DNA of 64,000 nucleotides from Sabethes cyaneus (Eukaryota > Arthropoda > Insecta > Diptera > Culicidae): the NCBI RefSeq assembly GCF_943734655.1, contig NC_071354.1:227410397-227474396 (forward strand), in the 5' to 3' direction. The notes beneath the pieces were generated by a model. The model did no database searches and was not told where the DNA came from. It was given only the letters and a program-made list of their open reading frames with translations. The position numbers and the translations under genes were made by a program. Positions 11,940-23,600 of this stretch are shown here, piece by piece (positions within the stretch are counted from its first letter, which is position 1; each line of letters opens with the position of its first letter).

Positions 11940-13312
11940 GGTGCTAGCTGGGTATGCCCTGCGGTAAGAAGAAAACTTCAAATACCACCGCCTTTATTCT
12001 CCCTGAGTCTGAATACTGCTGGGGGTATCTGTCCTGGATCGACCCTAAAGCTACTGAAGACAACATCATTTCGCTAGTAACAGAAAGCATCCCTTGTGAC
12101 GAGCCCATTGAAGTTAGAAAGCTGGTCAAAGAACGCTAATCTGAAGGTCGATGCGCTTCATTTCGTTTAATATCGGAGCAAAATCCCAATCCGCTACTAG
12201 GATGCAATACAGGAAGCACCATGGCAGCTCTCAACCACTACGACTCAGTTGAGCCATCTTTTACTCGATTTCTGCCGTCTAAGTTATCCTGGTTCTATGG
12301 TCGCATGCCGAGAGAGAGAGTCTCCCAAACTGACTACTCAGGCAAGTGTTTTATTACGTATTGCAACCGGACTGGTCATCCGCCTCATAATTTTTCAGCT
12401 TTGAGTACCAATGGAGATGTCCCACACGTCACCAACAGTGATCACCATAAGATTTTCGTAGCGAAAATATGGAGGTAGTTGAGGTAGCCCTGTCCCTGAG
12501 GTAGGTAGAAATAGTTACTACCGATAAAGGAGGCCTGTGCATTACCTGAATGTGCGGGGTTTACGTACTGAAACTAGTGCTTTACGACTACTACGTTCTA
12601 GTTGCGACTATTATGCCTAGGCTTTCGCTGAAACCTGGTTTCGAACCGATATCCACGAGCTGTCATTCGAATGTGGTTTCTTCCGTCCGATACGACCGTA
12701 GCGAATGTACCAGTGCTTGTTGCACTCGCAACTAGATTGCAATAAGCTGGAGCAAACTCTAATCCAACTCGTTCAGTATACATTTGTTGTATAAACCTAC
12801 GATCAGGAGCTAGCGTTGATCTGTACCGGGGTCATATTGCAGCAATTCATACATCCAGCTGTGATCATAACTGAACGAAAAAGTTATATTTCATGCCAGA
12901 GAAGAACATATAAGTACCAAAGTGGAGGCAATATACGTGCGAAAATTTTGACGATTATTTGTAATTCTATCTTGCGTTTTATACAGCGGTTTTTATAGCA
13001 TGCAACTTAATACTCCTGAATATGTGATTAAGCAATAACTTAATCTTGCAATCGTCTATACTACTTTATAATTCATAGTCATGAGTTGTATATGAGGACA
13101 CGCACAATTGAAAAACAATTTTTTGTTCACTTTGTTTTGACATACTCTAATCTTTATACAATTCTAATATAAAATTGGCATGCATTCCTTTTCACGTTGT
13201 TTCGTCTCAATCAACCATTTGTACCACATCGGTGGCAAACCGCTGGAGCTCGTTAACTCTATTTGCGACTTGGGAGTGATGATTGATCCACAACTGCGAT
13301 TTTACGAGCCAC
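11940..13312 (+). pseudogene. Internally deleted non-LTR retrotransposon remnant (ORF1 tail, endonuclease start, RT tail)
   Basis: An ORF1-like fragment comes first (WGYLSWIDPKATEDNI...PIEVRKLVKE, 11990-12135). Next is the start of an apurinic-type endonuclease (NVRGLRTET near 12550, then a CDYY...ETWF segment split over frames). Near 13213-13312 the C-terminal part of the reverse transcriptase appears (GGKPLELVNSICDLGVMIDP). Frames shift repeatedly and the catalytic RT core is missing. The pieces fit a jockey/I-type LINE, but the exact clade cannot be fixed. It is inactive. Confidence 0.6.
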
Positions 13313-13987
13313 ACATACACATTTTTACGCAATAGGCTGTAACAATAAAGCAGTTTGTTTCACTTCTCCAATAAGATTTACACAGCAATATAGCAAAGCC
13401 AACTTTTTTTTATTCATACGGTTTTTTTGCGATTCGACACTACTGTGAATCATTTTCAATTGAAAAATAATAATAAAAAATAATGGTCGTGTTACGTATT
13501 GTGTCAATAATGAATACATAATTTTTCGGTTACGTTGGTAATTCCATTTATTTGCACATATTCATATTCATATAATGGACAAAGCCTTTGCAGTTGAATT
13601 AATAACAATCTTCTCAAACTACACCACGTGGTGTAGGTTCATAAACTTTACGTTCCCGGAAAATGTTATGGATATTCAAATTATTCCTTACCCGATTCCC
13701 CTAATGAAATATTACTTCTCGATGAAAGTTTAAATTTTTCAATAAATTACAAATCCTTTCTTCCTTTTTTTCCAAGACCACGGATTTCATTTTAGTAAAA
13801 TCTAATAGATTAGGTAATGTCACGAAACACTCTGGTTCTTTTGTGTTTGTCTAATTACCTCAATTAATAAACCCCTGTTCGAAAGCCCACAAAGGGAAAT
13901 AAATGTCGAATTCGAATGATTCATTTTTCGAAAGATGCTTAATATAACTGCCGAACAGTCCCCAACAGTTATCGTAGTTCTAATAAC

Positions 13988-14398
13988 CTAATTCGACACC
14001 TTCTGTACTGTTGAATTTGCTGGCTCCGATCCCTTACTTTCAGTGGTGATTGCTCCGAAATTACACATGACTGCCACCAGTGATTGAACGTCCAGATACT
14101 TGGCTGCGCTGTTCAGCTCCAGCAAGGTGCGATAATCCACGTTTAGAAACTGCAAATCCCAGTAGCTGAAGTCGCCGCCGAGTTCGGTCGCTTTCAGCAG
14201 CTCGGGGTTATGTTTACGATAGTACTTAACCCACCGGATGATTTTGGTCAAAATTCGAAAGCTCACATTTGGCAGCGGAATCGACTCGTCGTTCTTGCCT
14301 TTCAGCATGCTGCTTTTGAAGGATTCGAAGTAGCGAGCGAGCTCGAGATCGATGTACACATCCACTCCATCCGACGTGTGAAGTCCGATTTTTGGCAT
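13988..14398 (-). CDS. Skp1-like protein, short intronless paralogue
   Basis: The 136-residue product aligns along Skp1, the adaptor that ties F-box proteins to Cul1 in SCF ubiquitin ligases. It starts MPKIGLHTSDG (Skp1: MP.I.LQSSDG). It then has PLPNVSFRILTKIIRWVKYY (Skp1: PLPNVN..IL.KVI.W...H), YWDLQFLNVDYRTLLELNSA and AKYLDVQSLVAVMCN (Skp1: WD.EFLKVDQGTLFELI.AANYLDIK.L). It then departs from the family. The helices after the AANYLDI region that bind the F-box (TPEEIR..FNI..D) are replaced by a short Ser/Thr-rich tail, and the protein is some 25 residues shorter than typical Skp1. The single exon suggests origin by retroposition. It lies within the 33-kb Epac intron on the same strand, with an AAATAAATAG TATA-like stretch about 90 bp upstream (inference). 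The frame is intact, which suggests selection, but a loss of F-box binding is likely. Confidence 0.78.
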   Translation of the reverse strand: MPKIGLHTSDGVDVYIDLELARYFESFKSSMLKGKNDESIPLPNVSFRILTKIIRWVKYYRKHNPELLKATELGGDFSYWDLQFLNVDYRTLLELNSAAKYLDVQSLVAVMCNFGAITTESKGSEPANSTVQKVSN

Positions 14399-15719
14399 GG
14401 TTGACGTTTTTTTGCGAAGAATGATCAGTTAGTTGATGATGTGAACACTAAGTGTGGTTTACTATGTTTAGAGGAGAGGCTGTTGCTATTTATTTCAAAA
14501 TTGTATAGATTACCGACATGATTGGTCCCCTATAGGGGAGATTACCTACAACACCAGGTAAGAATGATACTTCTGCGGTCTATTTCTTTACTTCTATAGT
14601 TTCGATGCTACCTGATGTTCGGTAAGAATTCATTGGGCTTACCTAGGATTTTGTTACTGTTTTCCATCCTTTGTGTCTACCGCAAGCAACAATTATGGCA
14701 GATTTCATACTCGAAACATATGCTACTGGAATCTTCTACCCTGTGACTTAACCTAATTTACATGGTATGTGATGAAAACTCTCCGTTTCGCACCTCAACG
14801 TTGATCATGAAATCCCCCACGCATCTTACTACATACGGCCAAAATAATCCGCTGAACTTCTTAAATTAAATTAAATTAAAAAGCGCTCCGTTTCAATGTA
14901 ACGTAAATAGTAGCATAAAAATGGAGAAGTTTTATCTTGCTCTACTTTCACTTTCTACTAAGACGCTCAACGAAAAAAAACGACTGTTCGAATTTTAAAC
15001 TGTTTACGATGGCTTTCTAAACTTTCGTTCTTTTTTCGACTATTTGACTAATTTTACGATATAATAAATTTCTTTTAAATTTTATTGTTGAGTGTCTTAG
15101 TAGAATCTAAAATAAAAATAAAAAAAATTCCGTTTAGCTTTATTACTACATATTACAAATTCACAAAAGTCGAGTCATTCGTATACAAAATATTCACGTA
15201 ATACTTTACGATTGTGAAACCAAATTCACTTGTACAAAGTATTTAGCAAATACGCATTTCGGTTGCTACTCAGTGCTAGTCATCATTAGTGCTGAGTGAA
15301 CTACTCGCATGCGTATATTTTGTAAATTTTGAATAATAGTAGAAAGAAATGGGAAATTTTTTTATTCATATTCATTCATTGACTTTTTTTTGCCTTTCCA
15401 ATATTTCTATTTTTCGATTTTTCAACATTATTCCTGCGACACGAATGCACTATGAAGTGTAAAGTTTTACTCATAAAAAGCAACAACGACATATACATTC
15501 ACGATATATCATTTTCAATATTTCTAAATTTTCGACAATTTATGCCATCCTACTCTTCTGCTTTTGAATTTTTAGACGTCTCAACTTTTCAATTTCTGTC
15601 ATTATACCTTTCCAATTCGAATTTTCGAGTAAGTGATTCCTCGCTTATTCAACGTTTGGATTCTCCGATTTTCAGACTCTTGGACTCTTATTTGATTATT
15701 GACTTGAATTATAACTAGA
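14399..15719. other. AT-rich intron sequence
   Basis: The first ~100 bp would be the 5' flank of the Skp1-like gene. The rest shows no gene, only short A/T runs. Confidence 0.45.
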
Positions 15720-17460
15720 TTTTCAATCAAATTTTGATTTGGGTTTTAAACTGATTTTGATGTAATATTTGACTGCTTTACTGACTTGATTTTTAAATGA
15801 TTTAAATTTAATTTCTATTCAGTTTGATTTAAATTCTAACGAATTTTGACTTGGCCCTTGATAAGGTTTTTGAACTGATTTTAGTTTAATTTTCTATTTT
15901 ATTTCTGACTTGGTTCTTAATTTGATTTTTACTTCTCATTTTTAACTTGATTTGATACTTTATTTTTGACTATTTTTTAAATTTCATTTTTGGACTTTGA
16001 TTTGCTGATTGGCTATTAAATATAATGGTAGTTTTTTTTACAATTGATGGAGGGAGAATGTAATGAAACAAAGGTGTTGATAGTATCTCAACGAAGACAA
16101 GGCGTGAAAGGGAAAAAGCGGAGAGATTGGGCAAGGGAGGATCACTTAAGCAACGCGCTTGTATAACATTTGCATTACAAAGGTTAAGGCAACAACACGA
16201 GCTTGGTCGAAAATTTTTTTCAGCCTCACACGTTTAACTCAATTTTGACTGGTTTTTGAACTAATGTTTACTTAATTTTCAACTTGAATTTCAACTAGAT
16301 TTTTGACTCAATTTTTAAGTTAATTTTTGGTTTGATTTTTTAACTGATTTAGTCTTTATTTTTATTTTGAATTTTAACTTAACTAATAACAGGATCTCGG
16401 CTTCATTTTCAGGTAGGTTTCAAAACTGATGTTTGACCTAATTTTTGTCTTCATTTATGACATGGGGTTGAACTTTTTTTTCCATGTGTGGACTCATTAC
16501 TGCGATCGGTATAGTTGATCTATTAAAATATCGCCCGGGTGTTTGCTGTATGACCTGCACTGCATTTCTTTTTGCTATAATAGCTATTGAGTGAGCGATA
16601 TGCTTATTAAACTTATGCGTGCTTGTGTGTATTGGGGTTTACCCTTCCTTCAAAGCTTGATCTACTTTACCCACTTATTCCTCGCTGCCAGCACTATCCC
16701 ATATTATAGCCGTCCCTGGGGAGGACTCATTCGTACCTCTGACCAGTACACTTAACTATAGGAGGGACATTTGCACTGTTAGGAGGCTTCAGTGGGTAAA
16801 TATATAGAATTCAGCATGAAGGATGGGTATGTGGAGGGGCTTGAGAATAAACCCATGCTAAAGTCACTTGACATCGAATGGCTTGAGTCTACTAAGATTC
16901 GAACCCACGACCTCTCGCTTGTCAAAGTAGACTCGGTAACCTTGCGGCTACGGGCCCCCCTGGGGTTGAACTTAATTTTAACCTGGTTTTTGATTTACTT
17001 TTTGGCTGGAGTTTTAACCAGATTTTTGTACAAATTTTGGTTTGATTTTTGATTTAATATTTAACTGGCTTTAAATTTATTTTTTGACTGAATCTCTGAA
17101 CTGATTTTTGAATAGATTTTTAACTTAATTTTTAGCTTGATTTTCGACTTGGTGTAACTTGATTTGGAGATGCTTTTTAACTTTTTAATTTTATTTTAAA
17201 ATTTATTTTTGATTAGATTTTTGTCATTTATACTTGAGTTTTGATTTAAATTTTAATTACATTTTATTTTTATTTTTGATTTTTGATTTGAATTCTTAGT
17301 TGATTATTGACTAGATTTTCAGTTTGATGTTTAACTTAAATTTTGACTTTTAATTTTCAGTTTGATCAGTAGATTTTCCGAGTTTCCGAATCTTGGGGTT
17401 TCAAATTTCCGAGTTTTCGATGCTATTGATTTTCATACTTTCCTACTTTTTTGATTTTTG
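15720..17460. repeat. Degenerate GATTTTTGACTT-type tandem array
   Basis: Loose repeats of GATTTTTGACTTGATTTTT and close variants have a spacing of about 10-13 bp, interrupted by a SINE at 16476-16960. The array grades into the clean 7-bp array that begins near 17560, suggesting related slippage histories. Confidence 0.7.
16476..16960 (-). mobile_element. tRNA-derived SINE with 13-bp target-site duplication
   Basis: The reverse strand begins with a tRNA-like head: GTAGCCGCAAGGTTACCGAG (A-box region), then GGTCGTGGGTTCGAATCTTA (B box GGTTCGAATC). A body follows that contains AGCATGGGTTTATTCTC. An A-tail lies at the low-coordinate end (T-run 16476-16481). TGGGGTTGAACTT flanks it on both sides (16463-16475 and 16961-16973), a perfect 13-bp duplication of the array it landed in. 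The length is 485 bp. Related fragments are at 8163 and 40440. Confidence 0.85.
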
Positions 17461-17559
17461 ATTTTTGACTTTCCTACTTTTCGAGTTTAGAATTCGATTT
17501 CTTGAATTTTTGACTTTGATTTTGTGTGTTGTAACTCATAGACCTTGCTACCTTTCTTA

Positions 17560-18779
17560 CATTTTACTTTTTATTTTTTATTTTTTACTTTTTACTTTTT
17601 ACTTTTTACTTTTTACTTTTTACTTTTTACTTTTTACTTTTTACTTTTTACTTTTTAACTTTTTACTTTTTACTTTTTACTTTTTACTTTTTACTTTTTA
17701 CTTTTTACTTTTTACTTTTTACTTTTTACTTTTTACTTTTTACTTTTTACTTTTTACTTTTTACTTTTTACTTTTTACTTTTTACTTTTTACTTTTTACT
17801 TTTTACTTTTTACTTTTTACTTTTTACTTTTTACTTTTTACTTTTTACTTTTTACTTTTAACTTTTAACTTTTTACTTTTTACTTTTTACTTTTTACTTT
17901 TAAATTTTTACTTTTTACTTTTTACTTTTTACTTTTTACTTTTTACTTTTTACTTTTTACTTTTGACTTTTGACTTTTGACTTTTTACTTTTTACTTTTT
18001 ACTTTTTACTTTTTACTTTTTACTTTTTACTTTTTACTTTTACTTTTTACTTTTTACTTTTTACTTTTTACTTTTTACTTTTTACTTTTTACTTTTTACT
18101 TTTTACTTTTTACTTTTTACTTTTTACTTTTTACTTTTTACTTTTTAACTTTTTACTTTTTACTTTTTACTTTTTACTTTTTACTTTTTACTTTTTACTT
18201 TTTACTTTTTACTTTTTACTTTTTACTTTTTACTTTTTACTTTTTACTTTTTACTTTTTACTTTTTACTTTTTACTTTTTACTTTTTACTTTTTACTTTT
18301 TACTTTTTACTTTTTACTTTTTACTTTTTACTTTTTACTTTTAACTTTTTACTTTTAACTTTTAACTTTTTACTTTTTACTTTTTAATTTTTACTTTTTA
18401 CTTTTTACTTTTTACTTTTTACTTTTTACTTTTTACTTTTTACTTTTTACTTTTTACTTTTTACTTTTTACTTTTTACTTTTTACTTTTTACTTTTTACT
18501 TTTAACTTTTTACTTTTTGCTTTTTACTTTTAACTTTTAACTTTTAACTTTTAACTTTTAACTTTTAACTTTTAACTTTTAACTTTTAACTTTTTACTTT
18601 TTAATTTTTACTTTTTACTTTTTACTTTTTACTTTTTACTTTTTACTTTTTACTTTTTACTTTTTTCTTTTTACTTTTTACTTTTTAAGTTTTACTTTTT
18701 ACTTTTGACTTTTTACTTTTTACTTTTAACTTTTAACTTTTAGCTTTTTACTTTTTACTTTTTGCTTTTTACTTTTTAC
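17560..18779. repeat. 1.2-kb array of the 7-mer ACTTTTT
   Basis: About 170 near-perfect tandem copies of ACTTTTT, with local runs of the variants ACTTTTA (18525-18600), ACTTTTG (17960-17985) and single-base slips. Open frames here (FYFLLFT heptads) are artefacts of a 7-bp unit that lacks stops in all three forward frames. Confidence 0.95.
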
Positions 18780-18782
18780 TTA

Positions 18783-19273
18783 GGCCATTACAAATATTTT
18801 AAAAAGTTTTTGTCTCTCCGGTGTTGGGCCACTGAAGGGGGGGGGGGGGGTGGTGGGCGAAAAAAAAACAAAGAGAGTTTTTTAATCGAGCAAAAAAAAT
18901 ATGACTTTTAGGCATTTTTATTTTAAGTTTAAACGTGAAAACCATTTCTATTCTTGCTTTTAATATATGTATACGTTGTTAATTTCCATGCAAAAGTCCA
19001 CGAACTAAAAACAAAAACGAAAGAAAATTTTTTTGGCCGATTTTCGGAAATTCCGCTGTTTGAATTTCCATTTCTATTTCATGCTAGAAGCGTTAACTCA
19101 ACTCGTACACTCATTTTTCAAGTTTTTCGGGCTGTAGAGCCCACAGACAATTGATTTTATAAAAAATTTAACTCATAGCCTATAAATTATTTTTTTGCCT
19201 CCTGATTTTTCAAGCCAATTTCTAAGGGGGGGGGGGGGGGTGACAAAAACTTTTAATATGATTTGCAATGGCC
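18783..19273. mobile_element. PIF/Harbinger-like MITE, TTA duplication
   Basis: The inverted ends begin GGCCATTACAAATATTTTAA on the left and GGCCATTGCAAATCATATTA when the right end is reversed. TTA occurs on both sides (18780-18782 and 19274-19276), the 3-bp duplication typical of PIF/Harbinger. Each end is followed internally by a long G-run (about 18837-18850 and 19227-19240). There is no transposase. Confidence 0.7.
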
Positions 19274-19276
19274 TTA

Positions 19277-20370
19277 TTACTTTCTTGTTTTTGTGTTTCT
19301 AGTTTCGGATTTAATCACGTTAGAAATGCCTAACTGCGTAGTACAGTTTGTATGAACGAATAACTTTGAAACCAATGTAGAACAGCAGAAAATTAAAATA
19401 AACAGCGCCCGTGCTTAACTATTTTCACTGCATTCATACCATTCCATCCATCGCGATCAAAAAGCTCATAATAATTTTCCAATCAACCGTAATCTTAATT
19501 GTAAACTTCTTGTAAACGATTCACATTCTTCCCATTCGTTAAACTCCAACGTCTGGAAAGTTATCTTCATCGGTACAAAAATCGATTCTTGTTTCTTCGG
19601 CAATATTCTCTCATTCGTACTGACAAAAAAAATCGAAGCAGAAACGCACTTCTTGCCATTTTCATTCACAAAACTTTATCTCCCAGCAATCCGACAAGCG
19701 CACGGTTTTCCGAACGCCCGGTAGGGCACTATCACAGCTTGATGGCGCAACTTTTGCAAGTTATTTCGAGCACAATGGTTGTTCGTTCCAGTTCCAACTG
19801 ACTTTTTATTTTACAGGAAATATTTTTCCACCGGCGAAGGCAACAAATACCGGACGCTTCGAAAGATAAAAAACACCTTAAGCAGCTTCCGCTTCCTCTT
19901 TGTAAGAACCCATCTGAGGGAATTTTCTTGTAAGCTAAGTGAAAAGTTAATTCCCCGTTTTCGTTCGCCATTTAAGTACGCGTCTGTAACAGCATCCTTC
20001 CCTTATCTGACACGTGCAAAGTGAACTCGCTAAGCGACAACCGAATTGAAGCCAAAAAAAAAACAACTGGAAGGAAACGTGCAAAAGGCGAAAGAGAGAC
20101 AAAGTCAACATCGCATCGTAAGTCGCCATTCAGTGTAATTTATTGCTCTGCATTTTGCCGGGAACTTTAAATTCAACCGTACGCGCTCATTCGTCAGCGC
20201 GAACGGAGGAGGATTTGTACCTTTAGCGGAAAAAAAGCTCTCTGCATTCCGGAAAGGATTTATGGCTTCGGCGCCGGCGGGCAGCGCCAGATGGTGGTCT
20301 CTCATGGTGGCCATGGAGGATGGTGGAGCGGCAGCAGCAGCTCCACGTACATATGTATGTAACGAATGGA
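19277..20370. other. Intron sequence without recognised gene
   Basis: Moderately GC-rich stretches near 19690-20240 give several overlapping frames on both strands. None has domain motifs or convincing splice signals. Confidence 0.4.
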
Positions 20371-20381
20371 AGTCTCAGTTG

Positions 20382-20646
20382 TCTAAAAATAAAAATAAGA
20401 AAACTTATCCAATTTAATTCTACTATGTGTATTTTATTCAATGACAGATACGTATTTCGCCTACGACTTGCAGGCTTCCTCAGTGTCTGTTTTCGAGTTC
20501 GAAAACAGACACTGAGGAAGCCTGCAAGTCGTAGGCGAAATACGTATCTGTCATTGAATAAAATACACATAGTAGAATTAAATTGGATAAGTTTTCTTAT
20601 TTTTATTTTTAGGTTTCGTATTCTACTAAGACGCTCCAAAAACTTC
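20382..20646. mobile_element. Near-perfect palindromic retroelement fragment, copy 1 (Penelope-like?)
   Basis: Two arms of about 105 bp (20384-20496 and 20499-20612) are inverted copies with a 2-base centre. A unique ~33-bp head at the right end (reverse of GAAGTTTTTGGAGCGTCTTA) lies outside the palindrome. AGTCTCAGTTG flanks it (20371-20381 and 20647-20657), an 11-bp duplication. Each arm contains a hammerhead-like core (CTGAGGA, GCCT/AGGC stem, GAAA, ATACGTAT). Penelope-like elements are known to carry such motifs and to form inverted terminal arrangements, so I infer that origin. The second copy is at 57186-57451 and a solo head at 44003. Confidence 0.7.
20508..20552 (+). ncRNA. Hammerhead-ribozyme-like motif (right arm)
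   Basis: In order: GACA, CTGAGGA (core CUGANGA), one extra A, GCCT, a 9-base loop, AGGC, GAAA, TACGTATC, TGTC. Stem I is GACA with TGTC. Stem II is GCCT with AGGC. Stem III is the self-complementary ATACGTAT ending in the UC cleavage position. The extra A between the core and stem II departs from the canonical form. The mirror copy lies at 20443-20487 on the minus strand. Self-cleavage is not demonstrated. Confidence 0.4.
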
Positions 20647-20657
20647 AGTCTCAGTTG

Positions 20658-23600
20658 CACGAAACGTCAAAGCTAGCCGTTATGTGTCATTTTGTGGTGC
20701 CATTCGGCCGCCGGAGTAAGTGGCCACCGAAAAACCGGTCGCTCGGCCGCCATTACCGAATATATAAATTACGGAATGGAAACCTGTCTGGGCCACCCGC
20801 GCTCGTCCTCCCCGTTAGGAGTAGATTTCCGATTGCAAAAATGGCACAATCGCTGCATGGATTTTTTTTCAACTGCAACAGACTTGCAGAAAAGTCTCAT
20901 CATTTGAAGTGATATATTACGGGTGCCTTTCGTCAAAAATTTATTATTCTTGGAGGGGTAAAATTCAGCGAGTAGAAACTTTTGACCATGATAAATCGTA
21001 ACGATTGGCCATTAGTTCGCCAGACGTTTCTTGTGTGACATTTTTGTAGTAAGGTTAATTCGACATGACCTCTAAACTGTCTCGAATGTGAACGAGCCTG
21101 GTGCTTCTGATTTTCCAGTTTTGTCGAGGATGATTGCATTTTATTGGGAAGCAATACCAGAGCCTCATTGAAGTGCAGCAAACTAATTGATGAAGTACAT
21201 ATGAAACATTGATTTTCAATTACATACCGGTCCAACTGTTCAGCAAACCATCCACAAATCAACAGACCAGTTTTATGATTCTTCTCTTCGGAAACTGAGT
21301 AACTTTTACGTGAGCAAACCAACAGCTGAGTAACTTCTAGCGCACGCGGGCACGAAACTCGTATTTACATGCGAATGGAAACGTAATTGAATTTGGATAA
21401 ATTGAATGCGAGTTCGATCGACTTGTTCTTTTAACCATGTGAATCGACTGTGAGTGCAGGAGAGAAAAAAAACCCTCCACCCAAATCGGGAATCAGTTTC
21501 CCGTTTGGTAGTCTAACTGGCCGGCCGGTGAAGTGACTTCGCTCTTCACGGAACCGAATATTTGAATGATCCAAAGGGCACTCCATTGCACGGTAGACTC
21601 ATTATATTGGCACCGACAAACAGACGAAAGCGACGGCTAGGTACCTACCTACCTACATACTGAAGCACAGAGATTAATCTGCTTACTCGCTACGCTGACG
21701 GTTGGCACAACTAAATCCAATTTTCATCCCCCGCTCACGCGTCGTGATTGAATCCGTCGTCGTCGTCGTCGAATGAACTTGTTTGCTTCTTTCACCACCG
21801 ACGCGACGACTGACGGCGAAGATGGAGGCGCGTGATGATTGACTTTCCTGCCCCAGCACTGCACGGGGCGCGCGGTGCCTCCACCGAAATTGCAATTCGA
21901 CACAAACGGGCGGGCAAACCAACAATTCCGTTCTTCGCCAGTTGAGTATTGAAACTTCACCAACAACCATCCGACCGTGAGCGGAGTGAGTAAAGCACTG
22001 CATCGACCGTGGCACGCCCTGCACTGCGAGTTCTTTACCGCGAGCCTCGTTAAGGAAAATCAGAAATTGTATGATTCAGTGCGGTTTCAACCCCCCCCCC
22101 ACACTCAGACAGGCAGGCTCGAGATTCTCGAGCTGCTTGCGGTTGCGGTGGAAAGTAGTACCTACTTTTTACATTATTGGCAGCCGTGAGAAAGTCCATA
22201 AAGATAAGGCGGTGGATATCCATTAATGAGGGCTCTTTTTACGGTGGAAATTACCCGCACCACATCCGTACGTGATGGTGCCCCGGTCCGGAAGGATGTG
22301 GTTTTGGAATGGGAGCGATTATGACAGGAGAGCTAATTGCTGTAATGCCTGTCTAAAGCGATACGTTCATAGAATACTGATAGAAATCTTTGAACACCTT
22401 TAATTTTCCTATGAGAAAACTGAGAAAATCGTTAAATCAACTACAATATATGATACGTATGAGTAGGAAATAACCACACATGAATTAAACATCCGATCGG
22501 TTTTTAAATGGATACGTCCGGAAAGAGTATGAATAATTTCTTCCGTACACATAATACATGTACTATCATTTGTATTTCGCGTGAGTGACTATCAATGGAT
22601 ATCGTTTTCATATCCGGTCGAAATGCATTAAAATGAATGAACAATCGATTCCGTTTTTATGTACCTTCACTTTGGAATTTTTGTGTTTCCGTTGTTTTTA
22701 TATTTATGACTCACTCACTATAAACCGAGCCGAGCACTGGTGTGCCGCGGATGGAACCTACTTTTTAATTCGAGTATTTCTACTAGTGAAAATTGAAACA
22801 ATTTAAATCCATTTATGGCGTTGTGTTGCAAGAAGAAACTATTTTAATGATTCGAAAGGATTTGGACAAATAAAGATTCAAGATAGTGGAAAATACTTTT
22901 TACTTAGTAATAGCACTTGCATCTGCGTTGATGAGGACCGTCAATTGTGATTTGTTGTCATTCTAAACAATTAAGATTGTGTTATTCGACCACGTGCAAA
23001 AATTTACGTTGGGATTTTGACCTAAAACTGTATAAAATACAGTTCAGTTTAAAAACAGGACATCGCTTCTAGTTTCTGATAAAAAAACAGAAATTGGCGC
23101 TAGTGTTTCAACATGCGCCATGCGTGAGAGTATGCTTGAAACATAGTAATAAGAGTTAAAATTTGAAAAAATATGACAATCGAATTATTTGCTAACTCCG
23201 ATACTTCACTATTTTTCATAAAACATTCCTATTGGCAACGGTGAGACACAGAGACGTGGGTGACGCTGAGACATAGCTTTCGCCATGCAATTTTTTTTGA
23301 ATTTTTTTTTTGTGTTCAATTGCAAATCAATCCATAGGGATTGACTGTAAATGAACTCTGAAGTGTAAGTTAAAAGTCAGATATCCAGGATTTGTTCTTT
23401 ATATGAGTATAAATGTATATGTGAAAATAATCGGAATTTTCAATCATGTCCAACAATAATGTATGCTTTATAGACACAATAAACAGCACGATCTCTAAAC
23501 TATTCCAGGTGTCTCAGTATGCAATACTCGTTGTCTCACTCTTCCCAGTAAAAATTGGTGAAGAGTGAGACAAAATTACACCTTCACATTGGTGGCTATA

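Noticed and set aside
17465..18387. Long open frames encoding FYFLLFT repeats
   Set aside because: A stop-free 7-bp repeat gives the same peptide in every forward frame. There is no start context, splice signal or codon bias.
20223..20676. Two similar proteins read from opposite strands
   Set aside because: They are the two readings of one palindrome, not genes.
21756..21771. CpG-rich GTC run as a coding exon
   Set aside because: It is a simple trinucleotide repeat. No frame continues through it with domain features.
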